Assembly: GCA_023410475.1 (NCBI GenBank)
Contig: JAEYPS010000026.1
Coordinates: 10,593-74,592, forward strand
Direction: 5' to 3'
Length of the DNA stretch: 64,000 bases
From: Bacillota bacterium
GTDB lineage: Bacteria > Bacillota > Clostridia > Christensenellales > SZUA-584
In this document: positions 34,632 through 43,391 of the stretch, in pieces
Layout of the letters: each line of letters opens with the position of its first letter
Position numbering within the stretch: position 1 is the first letter of the stretch
Position numbers and translations under genes: made by a program
The notes under the pieces: generated by a model
Databases searched by the model: none
Told to the model about the DNA's origin: nothing
Seen by the model: only the letters and a program-made list of their open reading frames with translations

Positions 34632-35678
34632 ATGAAAAAAGTACTTGCATTAGTACTTGCAGCTGTTATGACACTCAGCCTGTCTACAGTTGTATCCGCA
34701 TTCGACATTACCCCTGACGCTGACGATGCTGTAGGTTCGTCCGAACTCTCTACCTACACAACCGCTAACTTCGATGACGACGCTTTCGAGACCACTGTAA
34801 CCCCTGGCGCAGGCTTTGAAGCTATAGGTGATGCATTCTCTACTGATGGTTACACCTTCAGCGCAAATGTAACTTCCAACAATTCTGCTATTCTTAAGGC
34901 TTCCTTAAGCATTAAGGATAACGACGCTAAGACTGGCAAACTCGTTACCTTAAAGCTTGAGCCCGCTGATTCTTACTTCACTGTTGAAGAAAAAGAAGTA
35001 AAGGTTAAGCTTGTTGTAGTTCAGAAGCCCACCTCTGGTGACGCTGTAAAGTTCAGCGAGGAGTACACTGTTACCGTTTCCAACAAGACTCACGGCGAAG
35101 ATGACTTCTTTGAGAATGCTTCCGGCAAGATTGTTTCTGCTGTAGGCGATCTTGAGAACCCCGTAATCGAAGAGGACGTATTCACCGGCATTGCTGACGG
35201 CAAGGCTCTGGAGCTCAACTATGGCGATTACTCTGTAAACTTCGCTAAGGTTAACAACCAGAACACCGCTCTCTACCTGAAGGCTGACACCGATGTAGCT
35301 GATGGCTCCAAGGCTATCGCTTCTATCGCATTCCAGCCCACTCGCGTTAAGGACGCTGCTACCATCTCTATGCCTATCAGCGCTGACGACGAGAACCTCT
35401 ATGGCGAGAAGGTATTTGTATACGCTCTCGTTGATGGCAAGCCCTCCGGCGAAGCTATCGAAGGCACCGTTGTTAACCACAACAGCGTAATCTTCACCGT
35501 TCCCGCTGGCACCACCCTCGGCGCTTGGGCTGCTTATGGCGACAAGGCTACCGGCGATGCTGAGAAGCCCGCTATCCCCGAGACCGGCGCTAACGACATC
35601 GTTAACATTGCTATCGTATTCGCTGTAGTTGCTCTTGCAGCTGCTGGCTTCGTAGCAGTAAAGAAAGCTAGCAAGTAA
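34632..35678 (+). CDS. Secreted surface protein with xPxTG-type anchor, copy 2
   Basis: 348 aa, tandem paralogue of the previous gene, with the same signal peptide, IPETG motif, membrane helix and KKASK tail. From about GKALELNYGDYSVNFAKV to the end the two proteins differ at only a few positions; the first ~190 residues are clearly diverged but alignable (HGEDDFFENASGKI shared). The pattern suggests concerted evolution of the C-terminal half or selection for N-terminal variation. A terminator follows at 35728. Confidence 0.88.
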   Translation: MKKVLALVLAAVMTLSLSTVVSAFDITPDADDAVGSSELSTYTTANFDDDAFETTVTPGAGFEAIGDAFSTDGYTFSANVTSNNSAILKASLSIKDNDAKTGKLVTLKLEPADSYFTVEEKEVKVKLVVVQKPTSGDAVKFSEEYTVTVSNKTHGEDDFFENASGKIVSAVGDLENPVIEEDVFTGIADGKALELNYGDYSVNFAKVNNQNTALYLKADTDVADGSKAIASIAFQPTRVKDAATISMPISADDENLYGEKVFVYALVDGKPSGEAIEGTVVNHNSVIFTVPAGTTLGAWAAYGDKATGDAEKPAIPETGANDIVNIAIVFAVVALAAAGFVAVKKASK

Positions 35679-35727
35679 TTAACCTTCACGGGTTGCTTAT
35701 AAGCTTAAAGCTTAAATAACTGTCGTA

Positions 35728-35762
35728 GGATGACACTCTCTTGCAGAGTGTCATCCTTTTTT
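35728..35762 (+). terminator. Terminator of surface protein copy 2
   Basis: GGATGACACTCT pairs with AGAGTGTCATCC around CTTGC, followed by CTTTTTT. Confidence 0.92.
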
Positions 35763-35836
35763 GCAGTGAGTGAGCGAAACTTTCATTACTAGAAAATTAG
35801 GCTTTTACCTGTGCTGGTCTATATGTTTCCCAATAT

Positions 35837-35867
35837 AATGGCCGCTCGCTAAATGCGAGCGGCCATT
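35837..35867 (-). terminator. Terminator of the HD-GYP/ParA/ComFB operon
   Basis: AATGGCCGCTCGC pairs with GCGAGCGGCCATT around five bases, 22 bases beyond the stop of the ComFB-like gene. The T-tract on the minus strand is weak (ATTATATTGGG). Confidence 0.7.
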
Positions 35868-35888
35868 TGTAATCCAGACTCATATTCT

Positions 35889-36611
35889 TTAATGTCTTGG
35901 TTTTGTTTTCACCTTAATACAGGCCTTCACTAAAGCGGCGGTAACATCCTTACCGTTTTCGGCAAGATACTGCTCTAATGTGTCCCCGTGAAGTTCTTCG
36001 GTGGAAACATATTGCACAGGCATAAGGTTTAACGCGGCCGCAGCGATGTCCTGCCGGCACAGGCTGCAGCGGCATACGTTCATGCGCTCGATAATCTCGT
36101 CTATCTTGCTGGTAATAGCGTATTCCGCGATGTTTATCAGGCTGTGCAGTTCTTTCTCCGGTTCCTTTACTGTGACGGGGGGGAGAGGATTGTTGACGGG
36201 TATCTCCTCCATCGGAGACTGATCAGCGACAGGCACAGCTGACTGCAAAGGCTGTGCGCTTACGTTTGAAGCTGCAGAGGCGGGCGGGGCGTCAACAGAA
36301 GCCGCATGAATGGCCTCAGGCTCCGGCTGTGACACCTCTTCCGCAAAACCGGATGGTTTCGCGGGAGCAGGGCTTTCATCCCGGCTTATCGCGGGTTCAG
36401 CGGCAAGGGGAGTATCATTCTTAGGCTTCGGTTCTGAAGGCTTATGCGGCTCTTTGGCAGCAGGCGCCTTTTTTCGAGACGGCTGCTTTTGTACCATCTT
36501 CGCGACAGAAAGCCCCTCTTCCGTCTGCTCGCCCTCAGTAACGGCGTCCTCGTTCGCACCGGCGGTTAAAAGGTTCAGTACATGAGCGGTTTTACTGCTC
36601 TTTCGTCCCAT
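35889..36611 (-). CDS. ComFB-like protein with long disordered N-terminal linker
   Basis: 240 aa. The C-terminal ~85 residues match the ComFB (late competence) domain: ID.II.RM then CRCSLCRQDIAAAALNLMP and YVS, with Cys180, Cys182 and Cys185. Residues 1-16 form a conserved-looking basic helix (GRKSSKTAHVLNLLTAG), and residues ~20-150 are a Pro/Ala/Glu-rich disordered linker. The start at 36611 is chosen from GGAG eight bases upstream, and the gene overlaps the ParA end by 20 bp. ComFB-domain proteins in cyanobacteria have been reported to bind cyclic dinucleotides. With HD-GYP in the same operon, a signalling role is plausible. The N-terminal helix could contact ParA. Confidence 0.8.
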   Translation of the reverse strand: MGRKSSKTAHVLNLLTAGANEDAVTEGEQTEEGLSVAKMVQKQPSRKKAPAAKEPHKPSEPKPKNDTPLAAEPAISRDESPAPAKPSGFAEEVSQPEPEAIHAASVDAPPASAASNVSAQPLQSAVPVADQSPMEEIPVNNPLPPVTVKEPEKELHSLINIAEYAITSKIDEIIERMNVCRCSLCRQDIAAAALNLMPVQYVSTEELHGDTLEQYLAENGKDVTAALVKACIKVKTKPRH

Positions 36612-37374
36612 TGGGTTCACTCCGTTTCAGCAGTTCATCGATAAGTTGTTTGTAGTCTTTGGCGGCAGCCGCGTTGGGTGCATAGGTCATCACGCTCTCG
36701 CAGTGAGCGGGTGCTTCCGCTACCGCGACGCTTGTCCTGATCCTGGATTTAAACACAACCGTGTTCAGCTGTTTTGCCACAACCTTGGCAAGGTCCTCGA
36801 CGTCCCTCGTGAGGTTGGTGCGGTTGTTGTATCTGGTGAGCAGGATGCCGTCAATGGTTAGATTGCTGTTGTAGTATTTTCTGACGGTGTCAATGGTTTC
36901 CTTCAGCTGTGAAATGCCTTGCAGGCTTAATATCTCAGGCACCATCGGGATGATGATGCTGTTTGCAACGGTGTAGGCGTTAACTGTCAGGATACTGAGC
37001 GCCGGCGGGGTATCGATTAATACGTAATCATACTCCTCCGCAATGTCGCCCATGGCCTCTTTTAGGATATGCTCTCGCCCGGGGCGGTTAAATTCAAGCT
37101 CCGCGCCGCTGAGCAGGATATTGGAGGGCAGAACGTCACAGGTTCTGGTTTGTTGTACGGCACTGCGGATAGGCACCTGTCCCTTCAGTACCTCATAAAC
37201 GGTGGGGCTGTCCTCGGTCTCGGCGCCGACACTGAAGCTCAGGTTGCCCTGAGGGTCGAGGTCTATTGCGAGTACCTTGCAGCCCTTCATCCGCAGTCCG
37301 CCCGCCATAGAGCAGGTGGTGGTTGTCTTACCTACACCGCCTTTTTGATTGGTTATAACGGTAATCTTTTTCAT
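36592..37374 (-). CDS. ParA/Soj-family ATPase
   Basis: 260-aa Walker-type ATPase with deviant Walker A KGGVGKTT (residues 11-18), DLDPQGNLS and the Walker B segment YDYVLIDTPPALS. These ATPases position DNA or protein cargo by dynamic DNA or membrane binding. No ParB gene and no origin context is seen. Instead it lies between an HD-GYP gene and a ComFB-like gene with overlap, so it is probably an orphan ParA that positions another cargo, or a regulatory switch, rather than the chromosome-partition Soj. The ATG follows TTAAGGTGGATGTCAGCAT. Confidence 0.9.
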   Translation of the reverse strand: MKKITVITNQKGGVGKTTTTCSMAGGLRMKGCKVLAIDLDPQGNLSFSVGAETEDSPTVYEVLKGQVPIRSAVQQTRTCDVLPSNILLSGAELEFNRPGREHILKEAMGDIAEEYDYVLIDTPPALSILTVNAYTVANSIIIPMVPEILSLQGISQLKETIDTVRKYYNSNLTIDGILLTRYNNRTNLTRDVEDLAKVVAKQLNTVVFKSRIRTSVAVAEAPAHCESVMTYAPNAAAAKDYKQLIDELLKRSEPNGTKEQ

Positions 37375-37416
37375 ATGCTGACATCCACCTTAAGTTATTT
37401 ATATTGCATAATGGTA

Positions 37417-38493
37417 TCAGTTATATCCCAGCCCGGTGATAACCACGCTGCGCATCTCAGGGTCATTAAAAAGGTCATACTGCAGGGTTCCATCCTCAAT
37501 GTTGCGAACAACGGGGCGAAGCGGCTGCGATTCGTGATTTTTCATCACCACGCCGACAATGCCGTTGCTTAGCCGCACGCAGGTGCCCACGGGATAAGGG
37601 GCGACCTTTTTGAGGAACACCCGTACCAGTTCATCATCAAAAAAGGTTCCTACGCCGCCCATGATATACTCAATTGCCTCCGAAGGCATATTGGGCCTGC
37701 GGTAGGGGCGGTTGGAGGTAAGGGCGTCGTAGACGTCGGCAATGATCAGCATGCGCCCGAACAGCGGAATATTGCTGCCCGAAACCCCATACGGGTACCC
37801 GGTGCCGTCCAGCTTTTCATGGTGGCTGAGAATGCCGTCGTAGGTGCTCGGCGGGATCATGTTCTTGCCCTTAAAATAGTTCGCGCCGTAAACGGGGTGC
37901 AGTTTTATAATGTCATATTCCTGAGCGGTAAGCTTTGCTGGCTTGTTGATGATATCGAGCGGCACATCCAGCTTGCCGATATCGTGCAGCATGGCGCAGA
38001 GGCCAAGCTCGTACAGCGTATTGGCGTCGAACGCCATGGTAATGCCCATGGCAATGGCTAAAACGGCAACGCTCAGCGAATGGTGGTAGGTATAGTCGTC
38101 ATACATCTTGAGGTTGATAATGTTGGCCATAAACTGGCTGTTGCTCGAGATATCGCGTATCAGATTTTCGGTGATCACGCCGATCGAATCGATTTGTTTA
38201 ACGACAACGGCGTCACTGGTGCCTTTAAAGTTCACATACAGCTGTTTTATACCCGCCACGGCCTTCATCCGAAGCTCTTCATCAATACTGCCTTCAATGG
38301 CGGCATCGTCGTCGACGCCATCATTGATATAGGCGCCCGCGAAGCCACACGCCAGTAAGCGTTTGATGTAATTTTCCGTCAACGCCTCGCCTTTTCGCAG
38401 CAATACTGTTGTATAATCCTCATAATCATACAACCGAATATCGCGGGAGATGACCATCCCCGCAGTCAATTGATTGGTGGGTAGAAAAATCAT
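37417..38493 (-). CDS. HD-GYP domain phosphodiesterase (probable c-di-GMP hydrolase)
   Basis: 358 aa. A DUF3391-like N-terminal part (LTAGMVISRDIRLYD) precedes the HD-GYP domain. His170-Asp171 lie in AMLHDIGKLDVP, and the signature HHEKLDGTGYP (224-234) has the GYP motif, so the metal ligands and diagnostic residues are intact. Such enzymes hydrolyse c-di-GMP or related dinucleotides. No receiver or membrane part is present, so it is cytosolic. It is the first gene of the leftward operon with ParA (42-bp gap) and the ComFB-like protein. Confidence 0.92.
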   Translation of the reverse strand: MIFLPTNQLTAGMVISRDIRLYDYEDYTTVLLRKGEALTENYIKRLLACGFAGAYINDGVDDDAAIEGSIDEELRMKAVAGIKQLYVNFKGTSDAVVVKQIDSIGVITENLIRDISSNSQFMANIINLKMYDDYTYHHSLSVAVLAIAMGITMAFDANTLYELGLCAMLHDIGKLDVPLDIINKPAKLTAQEYDIIKLHPVYGANYFKGKNMIPPSTYDGILSHHEKLDGTGYPYGVSGSNIPLFGRMLIIADVYDALTSNRPYRRPNMPSEAIEYIMGGVGTFFDDELVRVFLKKVAPYPVGTCVRLSNGIVGVVMKNHESQPLRPVVRNIEDGTLQYDLFNDPEMRSVVITGLGYN

Positions 38494-38893
38494 AGTGTTC
38501 CAATCCTAACTGCCCCACTTGATGTCGTCATGATGAAAAAGGCCAGTTATACTAAAATGTCAAAGAAATATGGGTGTGATGCGGCACACGTCTTCTCCCG
38601 CCGAATGTATCGGTGACCGGCCGTAGCACAGGGTATATTCATGCACATTCAAGCAGGGAAAAATGGAATCGACATAAATAGAATTTTCGGCACAATTATG
38701 GTGAAATTACGTATTTATTCTACCACAAACCCAATTTATTTTCAAACAGTAGCGCGCAGGAAAATAGCTGTGCGGTATGTAAAAAGGCTGCAAATAAAAG
38801 ATGCCGCCCCGCCATAAGTGGCGGCTGTGCGGCATCTGAAAAATATGTATATCAATAGTTCTAAAATTTCCAGTAAAAAATCATAAAATATTA
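38494..38893. other. Intergenic region upstream of the HD-GYP operon
   Basis: No gene is seen. The minus strand holds TTGACATTTTAGTATAAC near 38550-38570, a possible promoter of the HD-GYP operon although its spacing is short. I searched by eye for a c-di-GMP riboswitch pattern and did not find one. The right part contains the acyltransferase terminator at 38799-38837. Confidence 0.5.
38799..38837 (-). terminator. Terminator of the acyltransferase gene
   Basis: AGATGCCGC pairs with GCGGCATCT, and CCGCCA with TGGCGG inside. On the minus strand TTTTATTT follows. Confidence 0.88.
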
Positions 38894-39961
38894 CTAAGCA
38901 ATATAACGGTTTATCAAAGGTATCTTGCGTATGAGGTACGCGGGGACGAAACTCAGGGTGAAAACGGCAACGGCCAGAAGCGGAACCATCCATACAGGAT
39001 TATAGGTGGTAGGGGTAAAACCGTACAGGCCGTGCTCAAACGGTATAATCAAAAAGTCATGCACCAGATACACCGCAAAGGTGATGCCGGAACAGGTCTC
39101 AATGCGCTTATCCCACTTGCTGCCGAAGCTCAACGACGCAAAACGGTTTTTGCCATACACCATCATGGCAACGGCCATGATGACGACATTCGGCGATGTG
39201 TTCTGGTAAAACAGCTGATTCCCCGCACCCTCGTGCACTGACAACAGAGAAGAACCCACGATTGTAAAGATGAGTGAGAAGATTCCCCCGGCATACAGCA
39301 GGCGGACGTGCCTAAAGTCGGTGTCAAACCGACTGATGCAATACCCCAAAAGGAACATACCCGGAAAACCCACCGCCTGCATAAATACCGCCGAATTATT
39401 AAGCGGCGAAAAGTAGGTGATGTAGGGCGTAAAGCCGGAGATCGCAAGCAGGGTAAGGCTTACAGCCCAGAGACTGCGCGGGGATTTACCGGCAATCAGC
39501 TTACGTATAAGAGGGGTTAAGAGGTAAAGCGCTGTAATGGCATACAAAAACCACAGGTGCCGCCTCGCTTTTAGGGTGAAGATGGCAGCCAAACCGCGCA
39601 GGATGTCGTAGGGTGTAAAGAAACCGTTTGTCAACAGTGCGGTGTACAGGTAATAGACCACGCCCCAAAAAAACAGTGCCGCTACCATGCGCAGCACGTT
39701 TTTTTTATATAGGGAGCTTATCGTCATCCTCTTTTCGGGGTGCAAGAACAGCCCGCCGCTCATCATAATAAACACGGGGATGCACCAGCGCGACAGAGAA
39801 TCGTATACATTAAGCACCTGCCAGTTAAACGAGGTCACCGGCAGGGTGAGCCAATCGCAGGCCGAAATATGGATGAGCACTACGGCAAAGATGGATAGAA
39901 TACGGATCAGGTCCAGATAGATAATGCGGTTTGTATGTCCTACAGTCGATGCTGTTCCCAT
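38894..39961 (-). CDS. Membrane acyltransferase, acyltransferase-3 family
   Basis: 355 aa, multi-pass protein with about ten hydrophobic helices. The family signature is seen near the N-terminus as YLDLIRILSIFAVVLIH (catalytic-type His) and later RHLWFLYAITALYLLTP. Such proteins O-acetylate cell-wall or exported glycans. The start at 39961 (MGTASTVGH) is preferred over a TTG seven codons earlier, but neither site is strong. The neighbouring gene codes for a GT2-GtrA glycosyltransferase in the same direction, so both may modify surface polysaccharide. Confidence 0.88.
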   Translation of the reverse strand: MGTASTVGHTNRIIYLDLIRILSIFAVVLIHISACDWLTLPVTSFNWQVLNVYDSLSRWCIPVFIMMSGGLFLHPEKRMTISSLYKKNVLRMVAALFFWGVVYYLYTALLTNGFFTPYDILRGLAAIFTLKARRHLWFLYAITALYLLTPLIRKLIAGKSPRSLWAVSLTLLAISGFTPYITYFSPLNNSAVFMQAVGFPGMFLLGYCISRFDTDFRHVRLLYAGGIFSLIFTIVGSSLLSVHEGAGNQLFYQNTSPNVVIMAVAMMVYGKNRFASLSFGSKWDKRIETCSGITFAVYLVHDFLIIPFEHGLYGFTPTTYNPVWMVPLLAVAVFTLSFVPAYLIRKIPLINRYIA

Positions 39962-40045
39962 GGCGGTACCCCGTTTCTGCAAAGTTGTTAGCTTAAACGT
40001 AAACGATTCAAAGGCAGAAATGTATTCACCGCCGAACGGCTCGGC

Positions 40046-41140
40046 TTAAGATTTTACAAAGGTTTTATCTTGGGCAGGGCAGGAGGGGCGCTGCTTATTG
40101 CGAAATACCCACTCACGCTGTACCTGAAAGCTGATTAAAAACAGCACCGCATCGACAATCACCTTGCTCCATATCGGGCTGATATGGGTCAGGCTGGACA
40201 ATCCGTATACCCCAAGGTAGGAGAAGGTGGCCTGTATGATACAGATGATAATGTATTTTAAGAGTGAATTGCGCTCGCCTTTTTTAAAAACGAGGTTGCG
40301 GTTTACCTTGTAGTTAAAGGTGGAGGAACCGATACGCGCCGCATAGGTGGCGAAGAGGGTATTGAATACCAGCGAAAATTGCGAGGTGATAGCCAGCACG
40401 ATACTGAACAGGATCATATCCACCACAAACGAGGAGAGGGAGGAGAGCAAAAACCGAATAATCAGCGCATAGATGCGGGCGGAATCACTCAGGATTCTGA
40501 AATGCGTCGACTTATTGCCGTCTATATAGATGGTTTGGATGGGTACCTCATAAATCGGGATATCCAGCCGCTTGCTTTCCATCAGGATGCTGCTGCAGAA
40601 TTCAAAATGCTCGCCGTACGCACGCACGAGGTGCCGGAGCAGCTCGCTGGAGATACCGCGCAATCCGGTTTGGGTGTCGCTTACCTTAATGCCGCATAAA
40701 AAGCGGAATACATAGCGGGTGATGATATTGCCCGCACGGTTTGTCCAGGGTACCTGCTGCTGTTTAAAGTTCCGGGTGCCGAGCACCAGATAACCAGGGT
40801 TCTGCTTAAGCGCCGCCGCGCAGCGGAGCGCGTCCTCGGGGCTGTGCTGCCCGTCGGCATCCAGCGTTACCGCGCCAATATAATCGGGGTACTGGTTTAA
40901 AAAGTAGTTAAAGCCGGTTTTAAGCGCCCTGCCGTAACCAAGATTCACCGCATGGTTGACCACACAGCAGCCGTACTGTACCGCGGCCTGCTCAAAAAAA
41001 GCGGAGGATTGTTCTGCGCTGCCGTCATTTACAATAATAATCTGTTCAAACCCGACCCGCTGCAGGCCGGTGATGGTTTTTAACAACTTCTCATCCGGAT
41101 TGTATGCGGGTATAATGGCAGCAATTTTAAGTGGCTCCAT
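40046..41140 (-). CDS. GT2 glycosyltransferase fused to a GtrA-like membrane domain
   Basis: 364 aa. The N-terminal GT2 domain begins AAIIPAYNPDEKLLKTI and contains IIIVNDGS and LDADGQHSPED (metal and sugar-nucleotide sites), as in dolichyl- or undecaprenyl-phosphate mannose/glucose synthases. From about residue 230 a four-helix GtrA domain follows (RFLLSSLSSFVVDMILF, then KVNRNLVFKKGE). It likely loads a sugar on undecaprenyl phosphate and helps flip it for cell-surface decoration. The ATG is preceded by a GAGGGAGAATTTT site. Confidence 0.92.
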   Translation of the reverse strand: MEPLKIAAIIPAYNPDEKLLKTITGLQRVGFEQIIIVNDGSAEQSSAFFEQAAVQYGCCVVNHAVNLGYGRALKTGFNYFLNQYPDYIGAVTLDADGQHSPEDALRCAAALKQNPGYLVLGTRNFKQQQVPWTNRAGNIITRYVFRFLCGIKVSDTQTGLRGISSELLRHLVRAYGEHFEFCSSILMESKRLDIPIYEVPIQTIYIDGNKSTHFRILSDSARIYALIIRFLLSSLSSFVVDMILFSIVLAITSQFSLVFNTLFATYAARIGSSTFNYKVNRNLVFKKGERNSLLKYIIICIIQATFSYLGVYGLSSLTHISPIWSKVIVDAVLFLISFQVQREWVFRNKQRPSCPAQDKTFVKS

Positions 41141-41558
41141 AAAATTCTCCCTCTAAAAGTGGAATAGGTTATATTAAATTCCATTTGAAATGGGGATAAA
41201 ATCCCTATTTCAAACACGCCGTTGTACAAACGGCGTGGGCGGCAAAAGCCGCCGAATTACCGTTTTATACTCGTTTCCAGCAACGCTTTACGTTGCCGCT
41301 CTACACTCGCGATTAAAAAGACATGCCCGTGCATCTAGCTGCCGGGAATGCCCTGAATTTTACTGTCGACCGATATCACGGACAATAAATAATATACCAC
41401 GCTGGATAGATTTTGTAAATAATGTATGCAAATTAATGCGGTAACCGGTAAATAATCGGTAAATATTTCGTTGACAGAAATAGACGAAAGCGGCATACTA
41501 TAAATGACTTAGAAAACGGAATGGGTCATATAATTCAAACTGAATGAGGTGGATCGGC
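41141..41558. other. Intergenic region holding repeat copy 1
   Basis: Besides the repeat at 41172-41265, a small palindrome ACGCCGTTGTACAAACGGCGT stands at 41217-41237. TTGACAGAAATAGACGAAAGC near 41472 with a downstream TATAAA-like box is a likely promoter for the TetR gene. No other gene is seen. Confidence 0.55.
41172..41265 (+). repeat. Dispersed repeat, copy 1 (inverted relative to copy 2)
   Basis: The block TAAATTCCATTTGAAATGGG (41175-41194) and the block AGCCGCCGAATTACCGTT (41248-41265) recur in inverted orientation at 44185-44247. This copy carries an extra ~28-bp insert with the ACGCCGTT...AACGGCGT hairpin between the blocks. Confidence 0.8.
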
Positions 41559-42152
41559 ATGCCTGTAATCTTTAATGACGAGATGCGGGAACAGATCAGG
41601 GTAAGCCTGCTCGAGCACGGCTTTGAGCTTATCAAACGGTACGGTATGAAAAAAACCTCTGTGGAAGAGGTTGCAAAGGCTTCAGGTATCGCAAAGGGTA
41701 CCTTCTATAATTTTTTTCCATCTAAGGAGGAGTTCGTGGCGTCCATCATCCAGCATAAGCGGGAGGCTTTCAAACGGGAGGTGAACGCACTGGCCGAGGC
41801 GGCGGGAGGGTTTAACCGGGAGAGCGTACAAAGCATATTGGAGCAGATGGTATTCCGTGACGACAACCTTTACGTTTACCTTACCGCCGAGGATCTGGCG
41901 GTGCTTGCGGCACGGGCACCCAAAAGCATCATCCCCAAGGAGGAGGCGGTAGAAGCCACCACGGGGATGCTGCTGAGCCTGATCCCTGATAAACGCCCGG
42001 ACTGTGACTGGCGGGTGGTCGCAAATTATATGAAGATTATGACGCTGGCGGCAATCAACAAAGAGATGCTGCTGCAGGAGGCGCTTACCCAGAATATCCG
42101 CGGCATCATCTCGCTGATTATCGTCAGCATTTTTGGCGAGCAGGGTCAATAG
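41559..42152 (+). CDS. TetR/AcrR-family transcriptional regulator
   Basis: 197 aa from MPVIFNDEMREQ; the ATG at 41559 follows GAGGTGGATCGGC, while the earlier ATG is inside that site. The HTH is TSVEEVAKASGIAKGTFYNFFPSKEEF, a standard TetR signature, followed by a helical inducer domain. It is the first gene of a rightward operon with two membrane proteins (gaps of 18 and 30 bp), which it probably controls. Confidence 0.92.
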   Translation: MPVIFNDEMREQIRVSLLEHGFELIKRYGMKKTSVEEVAKASGIAKGTFYNFFPSKEEFVASIIQHKREAFKREVNALAEAAGGFNRESVQSILEQMVFRDDNLYVYLTAEDLAVLAARAPKSIIPKEEAVEATTGMLLSLIPDKRPDCDWRVVANYMKIMTLAAINKEMLLQEALTQNIRGIISLIIVSIFGEQGQ

Positions 42153-42170
42153 ACAGAAAGGGGAAAAAGG

Positions 42171-42677
42171 ATGAACATACTCAGAGCGCTGATCGACGGC
42201 TTGGGCTTTAGCGTTTTTATGGCCGTGTCGTCCCTGTTAATTGTAAAGTACAACCCAAGGTTTATGTTAAAAAGCTGCCCGAAGTCCGTCGTGCAGCAGG
42301 TCGCGCCGCAAACAACAGAGGAGAAGAGGCAGTTCAAACGCATCGCCATCCCTTTGCAGGCGGCCGTTATGCTGGCCTTACTCGCAAGCATCCTGCAATG
42401 CTATTGGGGCACACCGGTCGGCTATCTTACTGTGGCGCTGCATCTGCTCGTGGTTTCAATGGTCTGGACAGTGGTCGATTTTTTGCTGGATATCCTGCTC
42501 TTTTGTATTGCCATGCCGCGTTTTATGGTGATCCCAGGCACCGACCGCCATAGCTATAAGGATTACGGGCAACAGCTGCGCGGATTCTTGATCGGGTGTG
42601 GGGTATCGCTGGCGGCAAGCGCGGTGCTGGGTGCGGCCTTGTTTGGGCTACTACAGCTTGCGCGCTTTGCGGTATAA
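42171..42677 (+). CDS. Unknown membrane protein in TetR operon
   Basis: 168 aa with about four hydrophobic segments (near residues 8-25, 62-78, 83-112 and 138-160). I cannot name the family. The ATG is preceded by GAAAGGGGAAAAAGG. It lies between the TetR regulator and a second membrane protein, so the three probably respond to one signal. Confidence 0.82.
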   Translation: MNILRALIDGLGFSVFMAVSSLLIVKYNPRFMLKSCPKSVVQQVAPQTTEEKRQFKRIAIPLQAAVMLALLASILQCYWGTPVGYLTVALHLLVVSMVWTVVDFLLDILLFCIAMPRFMVIPGTDRHSYKDYGQQLRGFLIGCGVSLAASAVLGAALFGLLQLARFAV

Positions 42678-42707
42678 GCCGAAACATTATAGAAAGAAGG
42701 AGTCAAT

Positions 42708-43391
42708 ATGAGCACGAAGAAATATACCCTCTTCGGCATCCTCGCGGCGGTGAGTGCGGCGATTGTCGCGGTCGCGGATAACCTTCTGGAGCTGACGGGA
42801 GCGCCCGGCGGCATGACGATTATCGACCCCGCGTGGATGAACATGGCAAGTTGGCGGTTTCCGCTCTCGCTCAATCTGGCCGCATTCTTTGTGCCCTTTT
42901 ATCTGCTTGGCTTCTGGAGTATACGGTGCCTGCTTATGCAAACGCATCCCAGGGCGGCGAAGGTGTACTTTGCCACCGCCTCGTTCGGGCTTGTGATGGG
43001 CGCCTCGTTCATACACAGCGTTTTATGCTACTTCCCCATGATCTATCAGCGGCTCACGGGGGCAGGGCAGCAGGCGCTGGCCGAAAGTGTCATCAACGAC
43101 ATCATAGCGGGCATTATGCCGGTGTTTGTCGTACACTACGTCATTACCTGGATATTTCCTCAGGTGCTGTTGTTTGTGCTGATGATTCGGGGCAAAACCG
43201 TGTTTAAGCGCTGGCAGGCCTTTTTAAACCCCTTCGTTTTTCTCGTATTCGGGTCGGTCTGCTCGCTGCTAGCCTCGCAGGCGCTGCAGCCGGTATATGT
43301 AGGTATTATCAACAAGGGGAACATGGCGCTGTTTATTCTGGCAGCCGTTTATGCCTACAGGCTGCCGGATAAAAAAGCGATGCCCGTTTAA
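42708..43391 (+). CDS. Multi-pass membrane protein (DUF6796-like)
   Basis: 227 aa with six or seven predicted helices and a conserved-looking N-terminus (ILAAVSAAIVAVADNLLE) and PAWMNMASWRFPLSL segment, resembling DUF6796-type proteins of Clostridia, function unknown. The ATG follows AGAAAGAAGGAGTCAAT. The stop codon overlaps the stop of the convergent DNA glycosylase gene by four bases, leaving no room for a terminator. Confidence 0.82.
   Translation: MSTKKYTLFGILAAVSAAIVAVADNLLELTGAPGGMTIIDPAWMNMASWRFPLSLNLAAFFVPFYLLGFWSIRCLLMQTHPRAAKVYFATASFGLVMGASFIHSVLCYFPMIYQRLTGAGQQALAESVINDIIAGIMPVFVVHYVITWIFPQVLLFVLMIRGKTVFKRWQAFLNPFVFLVFGSVCSLLASQALQPVYVGIINKGNMALFILAAVYAYRLPDKKAMPV

Noticed and set aside
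38494..38893. c-di-GMP riboswitch upstream of the HD-GYP gene
   Set aside because: The conserved core segments of the class I and II motifs are not visible on either strand.
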